From Prevotella sp. (lineage in GTDB: Bacteria > Bacteroidota > Bacteroidia > Bacteroidales > Bacteroidaceae), in contig JAIKZG010000032.1 of NCBI GenBank assembly GCA_024682415.1, positions 1 to 64,000 on the forward strand: a stretch of 64,000 nt of DNA. Direction: 5' to 3'. This document shows, piece after piece, positions 10,601 to 21,151 of this stretch. The notes under the pieces are model-generated. The model was given only the letters and a program-made list of their open reading frames with translations. It was not told where the DNA came from and did no database searches. Numbering within the stretch: the first letter of the stretch is position 1; each line of letters begins with the position of its first letter. A program made the position numbers and the translations under genes.

Positions 10601-10840
10601 GAGGGACAGACTCCACAGGCTCTTGATTTGCTTCACGAGCATAAGATTGACATGATTATCAATATTCCGAAGGATTTGACTCCACGCGAGCTTACCAATG
10701 GATATAAGATACGTCGTGCCGCAATCGACCTGAATATACCTCTTATTACCAACAGCCGTCTTGCTGCTGCGTTTATCAATGCGTTCTGCACATTGAAGCC
10801 AAGCGACATCGACATAAAGAGTTGGGCAGAGTATAAATAA
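7610..10840 (+). CDS. carB: Carbamoyl-phosphate synthase large subunit
   Basis: 1076 aa with two duplicated ATP-grasp halves; [25 protein letters not shown]. Confidence 0.97.
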   Translation: [1076 protein letters not shown]

Positions 10841-10878
10841 AGTATATACATGAAATAAAATGTGATTCATTTGTTAAA

Positions 10879-10915
10879 GGGTACATCTCGCTGTGATAAC
10901 GAGGTGTACCCATTT
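10879..10915 (+). terminator. Terminator after carB
   Basis: GGGTACATCTCG-N9-CGAGGTGTACCC-ATTTT. Confidence 0.85.
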
Positions 10916-11003
10916 TGCAATATAGAGTTTTCAAAAGTAAAGATTTTGTGCAAAATAAGGTTATAAAGCAAATCTTTTCTAAGTCGATGCCAGTTTTTTT
11001 TGC

Positions 11004-11011
11004 TATATTTG
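11004..11011 (+). promoter_or_regulatory. Bacteroidales -7 box TATATTTG for pgk
   Basis: Matches TAnnTTTG upstream of pgk. Confidence 0.6.
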
Positions 11012-11067
11012 CACGTCAATTAATAATTAAGACAAAGATTCTAATAATTAAATATTAAGTAAAAACA

Positions 11068-12318
11068 ATGAAAATCGATCAATTCAACTTTGCCGGTAAA
11101 AAGGCAATCGTTCGCGTTGACTTCAACGTGCCATTGGACAGTGAAGGACATGTAACCGACGACACTCGTATTCGTGGTGCACTGCCTACACTCAAGAAGG
11201 TCTTGAGCGATGGCGGTTCTCTTATCATGATGAGCCACATGGGTAAGCCAAAGGGTAAGGTTAAACCTGAACTCTCTTTGGGACAAATCGTTAAAAACGT
11301 TTCTGACGCTCTTGGTGTAGAAGTTAAGTTCGCTCCTGATTGCGCTAAGGCTGGTGATGCAGCAAAGGCTTTGAAGCCAGGTGAGGCATTGCTTCTTGAA
11401 AACCTCCGCTTCTACGCTGAAGAAGAGGGTAAGCCAGTTGGTATCGACAAGGAAGATCCTAAATATAATGACGCTAAGGCTGCAATGAAAGAAAGCCAGA
11501 AGGAATTTGCTAAGACATTGGCTTCTTATGCTGATGTTTATGTAAACGACGCTTTCGGTACTGCTCATCGCAAGCACGCTTCTACAGCTGTTATCGCTGA
11601 TTACTTCGACAAGGATTCTAAGATGCTTGGTTTCTTGATGGAGAAAGAGGTTACAGCTATTGACAACGTTTTGAAGAATGCTCAGCGTCCATTCACCGCT
11701 ATTATCGGTGGTTCTAAGGTAAGCTCTAAGCTCGGTGTAATCAAGAACCTTCTTGACAAGGTAGACAACCTCATCATCGGTGGTGGTATGGGTTACACAT
11801 TCATCAAGGCTCAGGGTGGTCATATCGGTAACTCTATCCATGAGGACGACCTTATCCCAGAGGCTTTGAACGTAATGGAAGAAGCTAAGAAGAAGGGCGT
11901 AAACCTCAGCCTCTCTGTAGAGACTGTTATCGCTGACGACTTCTCTAACGATGCAAACACTAAGGTTGTTGATATCTTCAATATTCCTGACGGATGGGAG
12001 GGTATGGACTCTGCCGAGGCAAGTATCGAGAACTGGAAGAAGATCATCATGGATTCAAAGACAATCCTTTGGAATGGTCCTGTAGGCGTATTCGAGCTTG
12101 ACGCATTCGCTAAGGGAACAGCAGAAATCGCTAAGACTGTAGCAAAAGCTACTCAGGAGAATGGCGCTTATTCACTCGTTGGCGGTGGCGACTCTGTTGC
12201 TGCTATCAACAAGTTCAACTTGGGTGATAAGGTTTCTTATGTATCTACAGGTGGTGGCGCAATGCTTGAGGCTATCGAGGGCAAGGTGCTTCCAGGTGTA
12301 GCAGCAATCGAAAAATAA
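11068..12318 (+). CDS. pgk: Phosphoglycerate kinase
   Basis: [32 protein letters not shown]. Confidence 0.98.
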   Translation: MKIDQFNFAGKKAIVRVDFNVPLDSEGHVTDDTRIRGALPTLKKVLSDGGSLIMMSHMGKPKGKVKPELSLGQIVKNVSDALGVEVKFAPDCAKAGDAAKALKPGEALLLENLRFYAEEEGKPVGIDKEDPKYNDAKAAMKESQKEFAKTLASYADVYVNDAFGTAHRKHASTAVIADYFDKDSKMLGFLMEKEVTAIDNVLKNAQRPFTAIIGGSKVSSKLGVIKNLLDKVDNLIIGGGMGYTFIKAQGGHIGNSIHEDDLIPEALNVMEEAKKKGVNLSLSVETVIADDFSNDANTKVVDIFNIPDGWEGMDSAEASIENWKKIIMDSKTILWNGPVGVFELDAFAKGTAEIAKTVAKATQENGAYSLVGGGDSVAAINKFNLGDKVSYVSTGGGAMLEAIEGKVLPGVAAIEK

Positions 12319-12369
12319 TGAATAAAGAAATGTTTTAATTTCTTATCCATAGATATTAGATTTTATTTA

Positions 12370-12402
12370 AGTCCACTTTCTTTTGGGAGAGTGGACTTTT
12401 GT
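12370..12402 (+). terminator. Terminator after pgk
   Basis: AGTCCACTTTC-N8-GAGTGGACTTTT. Confidence 0.85.
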
Positions 12403-12488
12403 TATTTGTGATTTGCACGAAGTTTTTACCTTAAACTATCTAAATAGATTTTGTCTATTCATAGAAAAACTGTATTTTTGGTGCTGAT

Positions 12489-13619
12489 ATGGGAAAAAAT
12501 AATATTAGGAAAGATATAATATCTATTATAGCTACTACTCTTCTTTGTGTTCCTACTTACGCCCAGAAGATAACGCTTGGTTCTTGTACTACTTCTAACG
12601 GAGGTCAGTATAAGGGCGAAATGGTATCGGGTAAACCTTACGGCAAGGGAAATGTAGTATATAAAAACGGTGATACTTACGAGGGAGAATTTATCAAAGG
12701 AAAACGTCAAGGATATGGCGTTTATACATTCTCCGATGGTGAAAAATATGAAGGCCAGTGGTTTCAGGACCAGCAACATGGACGTGGCACTTACTATTTC
12801 ATGAATAATAATAAATACGTAGGTCTTTGGTTTCGTGATTATCAGGAGGGCAAAGGCACTATGTATTATTATAATGGTGATAAGTATGAGGGTCAGTGGT
12901 TTCATGATAAGCGTCATGGGAAAGGCAAATATACTTATTCAAGCGGTGCGTATTACAACGGCAACTGGGAAAATGACCAGAAAAGCGGTCGTGGCTTCTT
13001 TGATTGGGGCGACGGCACTACTTATGATGGTATGTGGGCTAATAACCAGCGTTCCGGTCGTGGCACTAACAAGTATGCCGACGGCGATGTTTACATAGGC
13101 GATTGGAAAGATGATATACAAAACGGCAGAGGAGTGTATAAATTCCAAAATGGAGATGTATATGAAGGCGACTATGTGCAGGGAGAACGCACAGGTGAGG
13201 GCATTTTCAAATACGCTAACGGAGATAGATATACAGGTCATTTCAAAGAGGGCGATAAAGATGGAGTAGGCACTCTTGTATGGGAGAATGGCGATGTATA
13301 TGAAGGTCAGTGGAAGAATGATAAGCAGAATGGCCGTGGCAAACTTACTAAGAAGAATGGTGACATCTTTGACGGAACTTTTACTGACGGAAAAGTTAAT
13401 GGTGAAGTGATAATTCACTATGCGGATGGAAATAAATTCAAAGGTACATATAAAAACGGTATGCGCAACGGCGCGGCTATCGAGGAAACAAAAGATGGCA
13501 AACGCTTTGAGGGCACATACGTTGATGACGTGCGTGATGGTAATTTCGTAGAGAAAGACCGTAACGGACAGATTACGGCAACTGGTCGATATGAATTTGG
13601 CAAACGCTTTGAAGAATAA
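12489..13619 (+). CDS. Secreted MORN-repeat protein
   Basis: Signal peptide then many ~23-aa YEGxWxxxxxxGxGxxxxxNGDxY units. Confidence 0.93.
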   Translation: MGKNNIRKDIISIIATTLLCVPTYAQKITLGSCTTSNGGQYKGEMVSGKPYGKGNVVYKNGDTYEGEFIKGKRQGYGVYTFSDGEKYEGQWFQDQQHGRGTYYFMNNNKYVGLWFRDYQEGKGTMYYYNGDKYEGQWFHDKRHGKGKYTYSSGAYYNGNWENDQKSGRGFFDWGDGTTYDGMWANNQRSGRGTNKYADGDVYIGDWKDDIQNGRGVYKFQNGDVYEGDYVQGERTGEGIFKYANGDRYTGHFKEGDKDGVGTLVWENGDVYEGQWKNDKQNGRGKLTKKNGDIFDGTFTDGKVNGEVIIHYADGNKFKGTYKNGMRNGAAIEETKDGKRFEGTYVDDVRDGNFVEKDRNGQITATGRYEFGKRFEE

Positions 13620-13639
13620 CAAAATCTAAGAAACACACA

Positions 13640-15691
13640 ATGAAAAGAACAGGAAGAGAGGAACTTAATGCTAAAAAGGCGATAGCCAAGCATATTGGAC
13701 TCGTTAAAAATGATGGCTATTTGGAACCTTATGAAGATGCCATTCGTGGTCGTCATGAACATGCGGTTTGGAAGTTGAATCAGTTTACCGATAACGGCAA
13801 AAGAAAACTTTCGGATTTCGCGAGTGGATATGATTATTATGGATTGCATAAGACTTCAAAAGGATGGGTTTTCAGAGAATGGGCTCCTAATGCGACAGAA
13901 ATCTATCTTATAGGTGATTTCAACGATTGGACTCCGACTGAAAGCTATAAATGTGAGCGTATAGAGGGAACTGGCAATTGGGAATTGAATCTGGAAAACT
14001 CTGCCATGAAGCATGGAGATTATTTCAAGATGCTTGTAAAATGGCAAGGAGGGGAGGGTGAGCGTATTCCTGCATGGTGTACAAGAGTAGTACAGGATGA
14101 GCAGACTGCTATATTCTCCGCTCAGGTGTGGAATCCCGAACCATATAAGTGGAAGCGTAAGCGTTTTGTTCCTAAGACGACACCTCTTTTAATATATGAG
14201 TGCCACATAGGAATGTCGCAAGACGCTGAGAAAGTTGGCACATATACTGAATTCAAGGATAATGTTCTTCCACGAATTATAGAGGATGGATATAATTGCA
14301 TTCAGATAATGGCAATACAGGAGCATCCTTATTATGGCTCATTCGGCTATCATGTGAGTTCTTTCTTTGCCGCGTCTTCACGTTTCGGCACTCCTGAAGA
14401 ATTAAAGGCTCTTATAGACGAAGCTCATGCCAATGGTATTGCAGTGATAATGGATATTGTTCATTCTCATGCAGTAAAGAATGAGGTAGAAGGACTTGGA
14501 AATCTTGCCGGCGACCCTAATCAATATTTCTATCCTGGCGATAGACGTGAGCATCCTGCATGGGATTCTCTTTGCTTCGATTACGGCAAGGATGATGTTA
14601 TGCATTTCTTGTTGAGTAATTGCAAATACTGGCTTGAAAAATATCATTTCGATGGTTTCCGTTTTGACGGCGTGACATCAATGCTATATTATAGCCACGG
14701 ACTTGGTGAGGCATTTACCAACTATGGCGATTATTATAACGGTCATGAGGACGACAATGCGATATGCTATCTTACTCTTGCCAATCTTCTTATCCATGAG
14801 GTAAATAAGCATGCCATAACCATAGCTGAGGAAGTGAGCGGAATGCCAGGATTGGCGGCAAAGTTTGTTGATGGTGGTATTGGTTTCGACTATCGCATGG
14901 CAATGAACATTCCTGATTATTGGATAAAGACGATAAAGGAACATAGAGATGAGGATTGGAAACCAAGCTCTATTTTCTGGGAAGTGAAAAACAGACGACC
15001 TGACGAGAAGACAATTTCATATTGCGAAAGCCATGACCAGGCTTTGGTTGGTGACAAAACAATAATATTTCGTCTTATTGATGCCGATATGTATTGGCAT
15101 TTCAAGAAAGATGACGAGAATGATGCCGCACGACGTGGTATTGCGCTCCATAAAATGATACGCCTTGTTACGGCTTCTGCCATTAATGGTGGTTATCTTA
15201 ACTTTATGGGCAATGAGTTTGGACATCCTGAGTGGATAGATTTCCCGCGTGAAGGCAACGGATGGGGATATAAATATGCCCGTCGTCAGTGGAATCTTGT
15301 AGATAATAAGGAACTATGTTATCATTGGCTTGGCGATTTTGATAAAGCTATGCTTAATGTGATATGCGGTGAGGATAAGTTTAACGAGACTCCATTACAG
15401 GAAATTTGGCATAACGATGGCGACCAGATTCTGGCATTTAGTCGTGGTTCATTGCTTTTCGTATTTAATTTCTCACCTGTAAAATCGTTCTCCGATTATG
15501 GTTTCCTTGTCCAAGAAGGTTCTTATGATGTTGTGTTGAATACAGACTCAAAGGATTTTGGTGGCTTTGGATTTGCTGATGACACGATAGAACATTTCAC
15601 AAATCATGATTCGCTTTATGCTGATCAGAAGAAGGGATGGCTCAAACTCTATATCCCTGCTCGCTCAGCAGTAGTATTAAAGAAAAAATAA
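13640..15691 (+). CDS. glgB: 1,4-alpha-glucan branching enzyme
   Basis: CBM48 WVFREWAPNATEIYLIGDFNDW; GH13 DGFRFDGVTSMLYYSHG. Confidence 0.94.
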   Translation: MKRTGREELNAKKAIAKHIGLVKNDGYLEPYEDAIRGRHEHAVWKLNQFTDNGKRKLSDFASGYDYYGLHKTSKGWVFREWAPNATEIYLIGDFNDWTPTESYKCERIEGTGNWELNLENSAMKHGDYFKMLVKWQGGEGERIPAWCTRVVQDEQTAIFSAQVWNPEPYKWKRKRFVPKTTPLLIYECHIGMSQDAEKVGTYTEFKDNVLPRIIEDGYNCIQIMAIQEHPYYGSFGYHVSSFFAASSRFGTPEELKALIDEAHANGIAVIMDIVHSHAVKNEVEGLGNLAGDPNQYFYPGDRREHPAWDSLCFDYGKDDVMHFLLSNCKYWLEKYHFDGFRFDGVTSMLYYSHGLGEAFTNYGDYYNGHEDDNAICYLTLANLLIHEVNKHAITIAEEVSGMPGLAAKFVDGGIGFDYRMAMNIPDYWIKTIKEHRDEDWKPSSIFWEVKNRRPDEKTISYCESHDQALVGDKTIIFRLIDADMYWHFKKDDENDAARRGIALHKMIRLVTASAINGGYLNFMGNEFGHPEWIDFPREGNGWGYKYARRQWNLVDNKELCYHWLGDFDKAMLNVICGEDKFNETPLQEIWHNDGDQILAFSRGSLLFVFNFSPVKSFSDYGFLVQEGSYDVVLNTDSKDFGGFGFADDTIEHFTNHDSLYADQKKGWLKLYIPARSAVVLKKK

Positions 15692-15694
15692 TAA

Positions 15695-16798
15695 ATGACA
15701 GATAAAAACAGTGGCATAGACTTTGTAATTCGTCAGTTCTGTGCCGTTCTTTTTTGCTTATTCTCATTCATATATCTGTATTTTTTTCAGGCAGATATAA
15801 TTGCCTATGGACAGCATGTGCTTTCCCATGGACAAACTTATTATAATCGCCATATTGGCGCTTTCCTCATCACGTTGGTGCTTTATCTGCTCGCCCTCAT
15901 TGTGCGTCAGTTTACTTCCGTGATATTCAAACATCGTGAACCGTCGTATCTTCACGCATTGACTTATTTGCCATCGTGTTATGTCCTTGGGCGAATTACC
16001 CATGTGAGCATTGGCATGGATAATAGCTTTTCATGGGGATTGTGTATGTTGGCATTATGTGCTGTTCTTGTTGTTTACGGTTTGCTGGCATTTGGATTGA
16101 AGTGCATTATCGATTTGATTTCTACGGATGAAACACTACCTATGACTAATGCCAGAAAGTTTTGGATGAATATCATGTGGGCGACTGGGCTTTTTATAAT
16201 GACAGGCGCAATGGGAAATAGCAATGACGTGCTTCATTATCGCCTTGCCGCTGAGCGACACATAGCAAAAGAAGAATATGATAAGGCGTTGCTTGTAGGC
16301 GAGAAGTCATTGGTGAAAGATTCTTCTCTCACAATGCTTCGCGCGTTTGCATTGTCAAAGCAAGGACAGCTTGCGGAACGCCTTTTTGAATATCCGCTCA
16401 TTGGAGGTTCTGAGGCTTTGCGTCCACATAAGAATGTGCGCTTTTTAATGCTTCCTCTCAAAACATTTTATAGAGTAGGGCAGACTCCTAAAGATTATAT
16501 TCTTATAGGATATCTTCTTGATTGCAAAATAGATGCTTTTGCTTCAAACATCGGTAAGTATTATCACATAAATGATTCTTTGCCAAAGCATTATCGCGAA
16601 GCGTTGATTCTCTATAAGCATTTGCGCTCAAATCCTAAAGTGGTATATCAGAATGCGGTTCTCGATGCTGATTTTAAAGATTTGATGGATATGCAGAAGA
16701 AATATCCGGAACGTCGTTCACGCATCAATGCTATTATAGATTCTTATTGGAATACATATTGGGCTTATTATTTCGTAAATAGGTTGTCTTCCAAGTAA
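15695..16798 (+). CDS. Multi-pass membrane protein of unknown function
   Basis: Hydrophobic segments then a soluble TPR-like C-terminus. Confidence 0.7.
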   Translation: MTDKNSGIDFVIRQFCAVLFCLFSFIYLYFFQADIIAYGQHVLSHGQTYYNRHIGAFLITLVLYLLALIVRQFTSVIFKHREPSYLHALTYLPSCYVLGRITHVSIGMDNSFSWGLCMLALCAVLVVYGLLAFGLKCIIDLISTDETLPMTNARKFWMNIMWATGLFIMTGAMGNSNDVLHYRLAAERHIAKEEYDKALLVGEKSLVKDSSLTMLRAFALSKQGQLAERLFEYPLIGGSEALRPHKNVRFLMLPLKTFYRVGQTPKDYILIGYLLDCKIDAFASNIGKYYHINDSLPKHYREALILYKHLRSNPKVVYQNAVLDADFKDLMDMQKKYPERRSRINAIIDSYWNTYWAYYFVNRLSSK

Positions 16799-16814
16799 GA
16801 AGAACAGAAATAAA

Positions 16815-16859
16815 ACAAAATGTGGCTCACTTCGATATGAAGTAAGCCACATTTTTTGA
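16815..16859. terminator. Bidirectional terminator
   Basis: AAAATGTGGCT(C)ACTTC-N-GAAGTAAGCCACATTTTTT between convergent genes. Confidence 0.85.
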
Positions 16860-16883
16860 TTAAATCAATATAGAATATTCGTC

Positions 16884-17369
16884 TTATTTATTCTTTACTT
16901 CTTCCAACGCCTTTTCCCAGTCAGTGTCGAGAGAGAAATTTGTGATGAAGCGCTTGTTGTCTACATAGGCGTAAGTCACTTCCTTATCCATGTCGTTGAA
17001 GAGAGAGTGGGCGAGTGATGCGTTCTTATAGTCAGCTATGATTACCTCTTTCGCCTGATCATTTCTTGCTTTCGCTATTTTGCGCACAAATGAGTTCACA
17101 AACTCAGTCATGGCAAAAGTCTGTTGCCCTAAAGTATATTCGGTGAATGTGCTGTCCTTAGACGACTGCAAAATCATGTAATATATGGCGTCAGACTTGA
17201 AAGTCGCAATCAGTCTGAGTTGCATATCTTTAGTCGTGTCGTTCTTCACCTTTTCTGCCTGTTGCATTATCTTATTTACCTCGTTGTAAATAGCCTGTGC
17301 AGAAACGCTTGTGAAGCTCATAAGGCATAAAGCCATTGCTATAAAAATCTTCTTCATATTTCTCGTCAT
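16884..17369 (-). CDS. Secreted hypothetical protein
   Basis: Signal peptide MKKIFIAMALCLMSFTSVSAQA. Confidence 0.65.
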   Translation of the reverse strand: MTRNMKKIFIAMALCLMSFTSVSAQAIYNEVNKIMQQAEKVKNDTTKDMQLRLIATFKSDAIYYMILQSSKDSTFTEYTLGQQTFAMTEFVNSFVRKIAKARNDQAKEVIIADYKNASLAHSLFNDMDKEVTYAYVDNKRFITNFSLDTDWEKALEEVKNK

Positions 17370-17378
17370 TTTTATGTT

Positions 17379-17936
17379 TTATCTTATTCTGTCTTTATTC
17401 TTGTTTATAAAATCCTTCCATCCATGATAGCTCTTATCCGTAGTAGGCGCGCCCATCTGCATGAAATGGCAATAAGCAGCTCCCAACGCGTCGGTGGCAT
17501 CCATGAATTTCGGCATTTCAGAGTCTTCCAGTTTCAGAAGCCTTTTAAGCATTCCCGCGACCTGTTCCTTGCTCGCCTGACCTTGTCCTGTGATTGCCAT
17601 CTTGATTTTCAGCGGAGCATATTCATGAATAGGTATATCTCGCTTTATTGCGGCGGCAATAGCCACACCTTGCGCACGTCCTAATTTCAGCATGGATTGC
17701 ACATTCTTTCCAAAGAAAGGGGCTTCAATGGCCAGCTCGTCGGGGTGATATGCGTCTATTATTCCCGTCACGCGCTCAAAGATATGTCCTAATCTCAGGT
17801 ATGGGTCGTGCATCTTTCTTAGGTCAATCACTCCCATTGCAAGCATCTTTGCTTTATTGCCTATTACCGTGATAAGTCCATATCCCATTACGTTGGTTCC
17901 CGGGTCGATACCTAATATTATCTTTTCAGTAGTCAA
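17379..17936 (-). CDS. ruvC: Holliday junction resolvase RuvC
   Basis: [37 protein letters not shown]. Confidence 0.97.
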   Translation of the reverse strand: MTTEKIILGIDPGTNVMGYGLITVIGNKAKMLAMGVIDLRKMHDPYLRLGHIFERVTGIIDAYHPDELAIEAPFFGKNVQSMLKLGRAQGVAIAAAIKRDIPIHEYAPLKIKMAITGQGQASKEQVAGMLKRLLKLEDSEMPKFMDATDALGAAYCHFMQMGAPTTDKSYHGWKDFINKNKDRIR

Positions 17937-17956
17937 TTTTCCTTGCTTTATTTTTT

Positions 17957-18601
17957 TTATCTGTCAAGATAAGGGTTGGTGGTCTGTTCATATCCCATTG
18001 TGGTCTGCTCGCCATGACCAGGTAAAACAACAGTTTCGTCAGGCAATTGGCTTATCATTCTCAGACTTTGTATTATCTGAAACATCGAACCGCCAATGAA
18101 ATCAGTCCTTCCTATTGAACCTTTAAATAATGTGTCGCCAGTAAAGAGCACATTCTCCTCCTTGCAATATAGCATTATGCAACCTTGCGAATGACCTGGA
18201 GTCTCAAATAGGGTGAATGTGTGATTACCGAAGTTTATTGTATTTTCGCCCGTCAGAAATTTGCCTATCGGTGGAAATTCATAATCCAAGGTTACGTTGC
18301 ATAATTGCTGTGCCATCTCGGGCAACATCTGCATCAACTTTTCATCATCCTTGTGTACTTCTACTTTCAGCCCATAAGTGTCGAAAATGAATTTATTTCC
18401 AATATTATGGTCTATATGTCCGTGTGTCGCCACAAGATGTTTCGGAATAAGCTGATTCTTCTCTATATATTTCTTTATAGCCTGCTTTTCTTCCTCATAG
18501 AAAGCACCACAGTCTATAATAACGCATTCTTTCGTTTCATCGCTCACAATATATGTATTTTCTCTTAACATATTGCAGGCGAATCTTTGTATGTTTATCA
18601 T
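17957..18601 (-). CDS. MBL-fold metallo-hydrolase (glyoxalase II-like)
   Basis: [32 protein letters not shown]. Confidence 0.93.
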   Translation of the reverse strand: MINIQRFACNMLRENTYIVSDETKECVIIDCGAFYEEEKQAIKKYIEKNQLIPKHLVATHGHIDHNIGNKFIFDTYGLKVEVHKDDEKLMQMLPEMAQQLCNVTLDYEFPPIGKFLTGENTINFGNHTFTLFETPGHSQGCIMLYCKEENVLFTGDTLFKGSIGRTDFIGGSMFQIIQSLRMISQLPDETVVLPGHGEQTTMGYEQTTNPYLDR

Positions 18602-18617
18602 GTCTTTTAAAAGATAT

Positions 18618-19211
18618 TTATTTAGTGAAGCTTACTACATATTTCTCCTCAAACCATTCCTCGTCGAAGAAATCGTGTATTTCCTTCAGGCAGATGTTCT
18701 TATATCCTTTCACTTCTTCTTTAAGGTTGCCACCTTTCAAGCAAATAAGACCATTTTTCATGTTCTTTCTTACCAACTTTTCCAAATCGGCAAAAGGCAT
18801 TACTGCACGGCTCACCACATAATCATATAGCCCCTTCTCCTCTTCTCCTCTGATATGCTCGGCTACTACATTTTTTAATCCTATTGCGCTCGAAACTTCC
18901 TGACAAACTCTTATCTTCTTTCCTGTTCCGTCAATCAGCTTGAATTTGCATTCAGGATACATTATCGCCAATGGAATACCAGGGAAACCACCGCCTGTGC
19001 CAAGGTCAAGAATCTTCATTCCATTCTTGAAATCAGCCACCTTCGCTATTGCCAAAGAATGAAGCACATGATGAACATATAATTGGTCAATATCCTTTCT
19101 TGAAATCACATTTATCTTCTGATTCCATTCTCTGTATAGCGCGTCGAGCATAGCGAATTGACGTTTCTGCTCTTCTGTGATACCAGGAAAATATTTCAGT
19201 ATTTCTTCCAT
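18618..19211 (-). CDS. rsmG: 16S rRNA (guanine527-N7)-methyltransferase
   Basis: ILDLGTGGGFPGIPLAI...KKIRVCQEV. Confidence 0.95.
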   Translation of the reverse strand: MEEILKYFPGITEEQKRQFAMLDALYREWNQKINVISRKDIDQLYVHHVLHSLAIAKVADFKNGMKILDLGTGGGFPGIPLAIMYPECKFKLIDGTGKKIRVCQEVSSAIGLKNVVAEHIRGEEEKGLYDYVVSRAVMPFADLEKLVRKNMKNGLICLKGGNLKEEVKGYKNICLKEIHDFFDEEWFEEKYVVSFTK

Positions 19212-19218
19212 AGAAAAA

Positions 19219-20019
19219 TCAGTCTTTTAGTAATTGCTTAATTTCGTCCTTATCTATGTCAATGCGAATTTCGCTAACGGCATGCGCGGCAATCTCGTCT
19301 TGACAGTATATAAAAGTAATCTTGTCGCTATAAGGAATAAAATTATCTGGCACATAAGCTTTCGTGCCATAGAAAACGCCGACGCTTTCCAAATCATCGG
19401 TCTTGAATTTCTCTTTCAGCTTTTCCGTGATTATTTCGGTAAGTCTTGTCTTATATCCGTTTACGAAATAATCATCAAGAGTAAGCATTTGGCCCGTCTT
19501 TGTGTTGAAATTCTTCACAAGAGTCTGGCTTATGCCGTGCGCGCCGCCTCCAAATGTGTAACACTCGGCAATATATGTAAGCACATTTTCCTCGTTGCTT
19601 TCAGTGCTTGTCTTCACGTTGTACACATTATTGTAGCTTGAGGCGAAATCCTTGTCTATTCTGTAAAGCTTGGCATATTCATTCTTATAATCATCAATAT
19701 ATCTTCCGATAAAAGAATCTACGGCAAGCTTAATATCCAGCTTCTCATTTCCCAAGCCTAAATAATCAGGCATGAGAATGCCCGAACGCAGCAAAGCGTT
19801 GTTTATTTTCTCAGCGTTTTCGCCTTTCGCGTATTGCAATGAAAGCTTGATTTCGCATTTAGGAGAATTCTTATCATTTGTGAGGGCTACTACAGTGTCT
19901 TTCACTATAGAGTCCATAGTCAGACCGTCCAAATTCGCGGTCTTCTCGCCTTTGCTTCCGCAGGCACATATTGTCATCATGGCAATTACAGCCAAACTTA
20001 TTTTTTTCATACTGTGCAA
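19219..20019 (-). CDS. DUF3298/RsiV-family lipoprotein
   Basis: CACGSKGEK lipobox; GGAHGISQTLVKNFNTKTGQMLTLDDYF. Confidence 0.8.
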   Translation of the reverse strand: MHSMKKISLAVIAMMTICACGSKGEKTANLDGLTMDSIVKDTVVALTNDKNSPKCEIKLSLQYAKGENAEKINNALLRSGILMPDYLGLGNEKLDIKLAVDSFIGRYIDDYKNEYAKLYRIDKDFASSYNNVYNVKTSTESNEENVLTYIAECYTFGGGAHGISQTLVKNFNTKTGQMLTLDDYFVNGYKTRLTEIITEKLKEKFKTDDLESVGVFYGTKAYVPDNFIPYSDKITFIYCQDEIAAHAVSEIRIDIDKDEIKQLLKD

Positions 20020-20155
20020 AATTACTACATTTATTTATATGTCCCCAAATTATTCGGTAATATTTCTGTTTCTGAAAACGGATTTTTATATAAAGTTATG
20101 TGAAAATTTTATTAAATTTATTCGGATTTTATTTTTCTACTTATGAAAAACGCAT

Positions 20156-20163
20156 TATCTTTG
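20156..20163 (+). promoter_or_regulatory. TATCTTTG -7 box for ftsY
   Basis: TAnnTTTG consensus 24 bp upstream of the start codon. Confidence 0.6.
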
Positions 20164-20186
20164 TACACATATACGTATATAAAGAT

Positions 20187-21143
20187 ATGGGAATATTCGG
20201 ATTATTCAACAAAAAAAAGAAAGAAACTCTCGATAAAGGTTTGGAAAAAACCAAGCAGAGTGTGTTTGAAAAACTGTCAAGAGCCGTTGCCGGCAAATCT
20301 AAAGTTGATGATGATGTGCTTGATGATTTGGAGGAAGTGCTTATCACTTCTGATGTAGGTGTGGAAACCACGGTAAAGATTATCCGTCGCATTGAGGAAA
20401 GAGTGGCAAGAGATAAATATGTTTCTACATCAGAGCTTAACGGCATTCTTCGCGATGAAATCGCCAATTTAATGACAGAAAATAATACCGAAGACGCGGA
20501 TTCATTGGATTTGCCTTGCGATCATAAGCCTTATGTTATTTTGGTAGTAGGCGTAAATGGCGTGGGCAAGACCACAACAATCGGTAAATTAGCTTATCAA
20601 TTTAAGAACAGTGGCAAGAAAGTTTATCTTGGTGCTGCTGATACATTCCGTGCCGCCGCTGTAGAGCAGATAAGTATATGGGGTGAGCGCGTGGGCGTGC
20701 CTGTAATCAAACAGCAGATGGGGTCAGACCCTGCAAGTGTCGCTTTCGATACATTGCAGTCGGCAAAAGCCAATGATGCCGACGTAGTAATCATTGATAC
20801 GGCAGGTCGTCTTCACAACAAAGTGGGACTGATGAACGAGTTGAAGAAGATTAAGGAAGTGATGAAGAAAGTGTTGCCAGAAGCACCTGATGAAGTGATG
20901 CTCGTAATCGACGGCTCTACAGGTCAGAATGCTTTTGAGCAGGCAAAGCAGTTCTCAGCCGTTACTAATATTACTTCTCTTGCTGTCACCAAGCTCGACG
21001 GAACAGCTAAGGGCGGAGTAGTCATCGGTATTTCCGACCAGCTCAAAGTGCCTGTAAAATACATCGGCTTGGGTGAAGGCATGGAAGATTTGCAATTATT
21101 TAATAAACGTCAGTTTGTAGATTCTCTTTTCGGTAATAAATAA
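20187..21143 (+). CDS. ftsY: Signal recognition particle receptor FtsY
   Basis: GVNGVGKTTTIGKLA, DTFRAAAVEQ, DTAGRLHNK, TKLDGTAKGG. Confidence 0.97.
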   Translation: MGIFGLFNKKKKETLDKGLEKTKQSVFEKLSRAVAGKSKVDDDVLDDLEEVLITSDVGVETTVKIIRRIEERVARDKYVSTSELNGILRDEIANLMTENNTEDADSLDLPCDHKPYVILVVGVNGVGKTTTIGKLAYQFKNSGKKVYLGAADTFRAAAVEQISIWGERVGVPVIKQQMGSDPASVAFDTLQSAKANDADVVIIDTAGRLHNKVGLMNELKKIKEVMKKVLPEAPDEVMLVIDGSTGQNAFEQAKQFSAVTNITSLAVTKLDGTAKGGVVIGISDQLKVPVKYIGLGEGMEDLQLFNKRQFVDSLFGNK

Positions 21144-21151
21144 TATTCTGC

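Noticed and set aside
12459-13622. Minus-strand ORFs opposite the MORN gene
   Set aside because: Open frames arise from the periodic codon structure of the MORN repeats.
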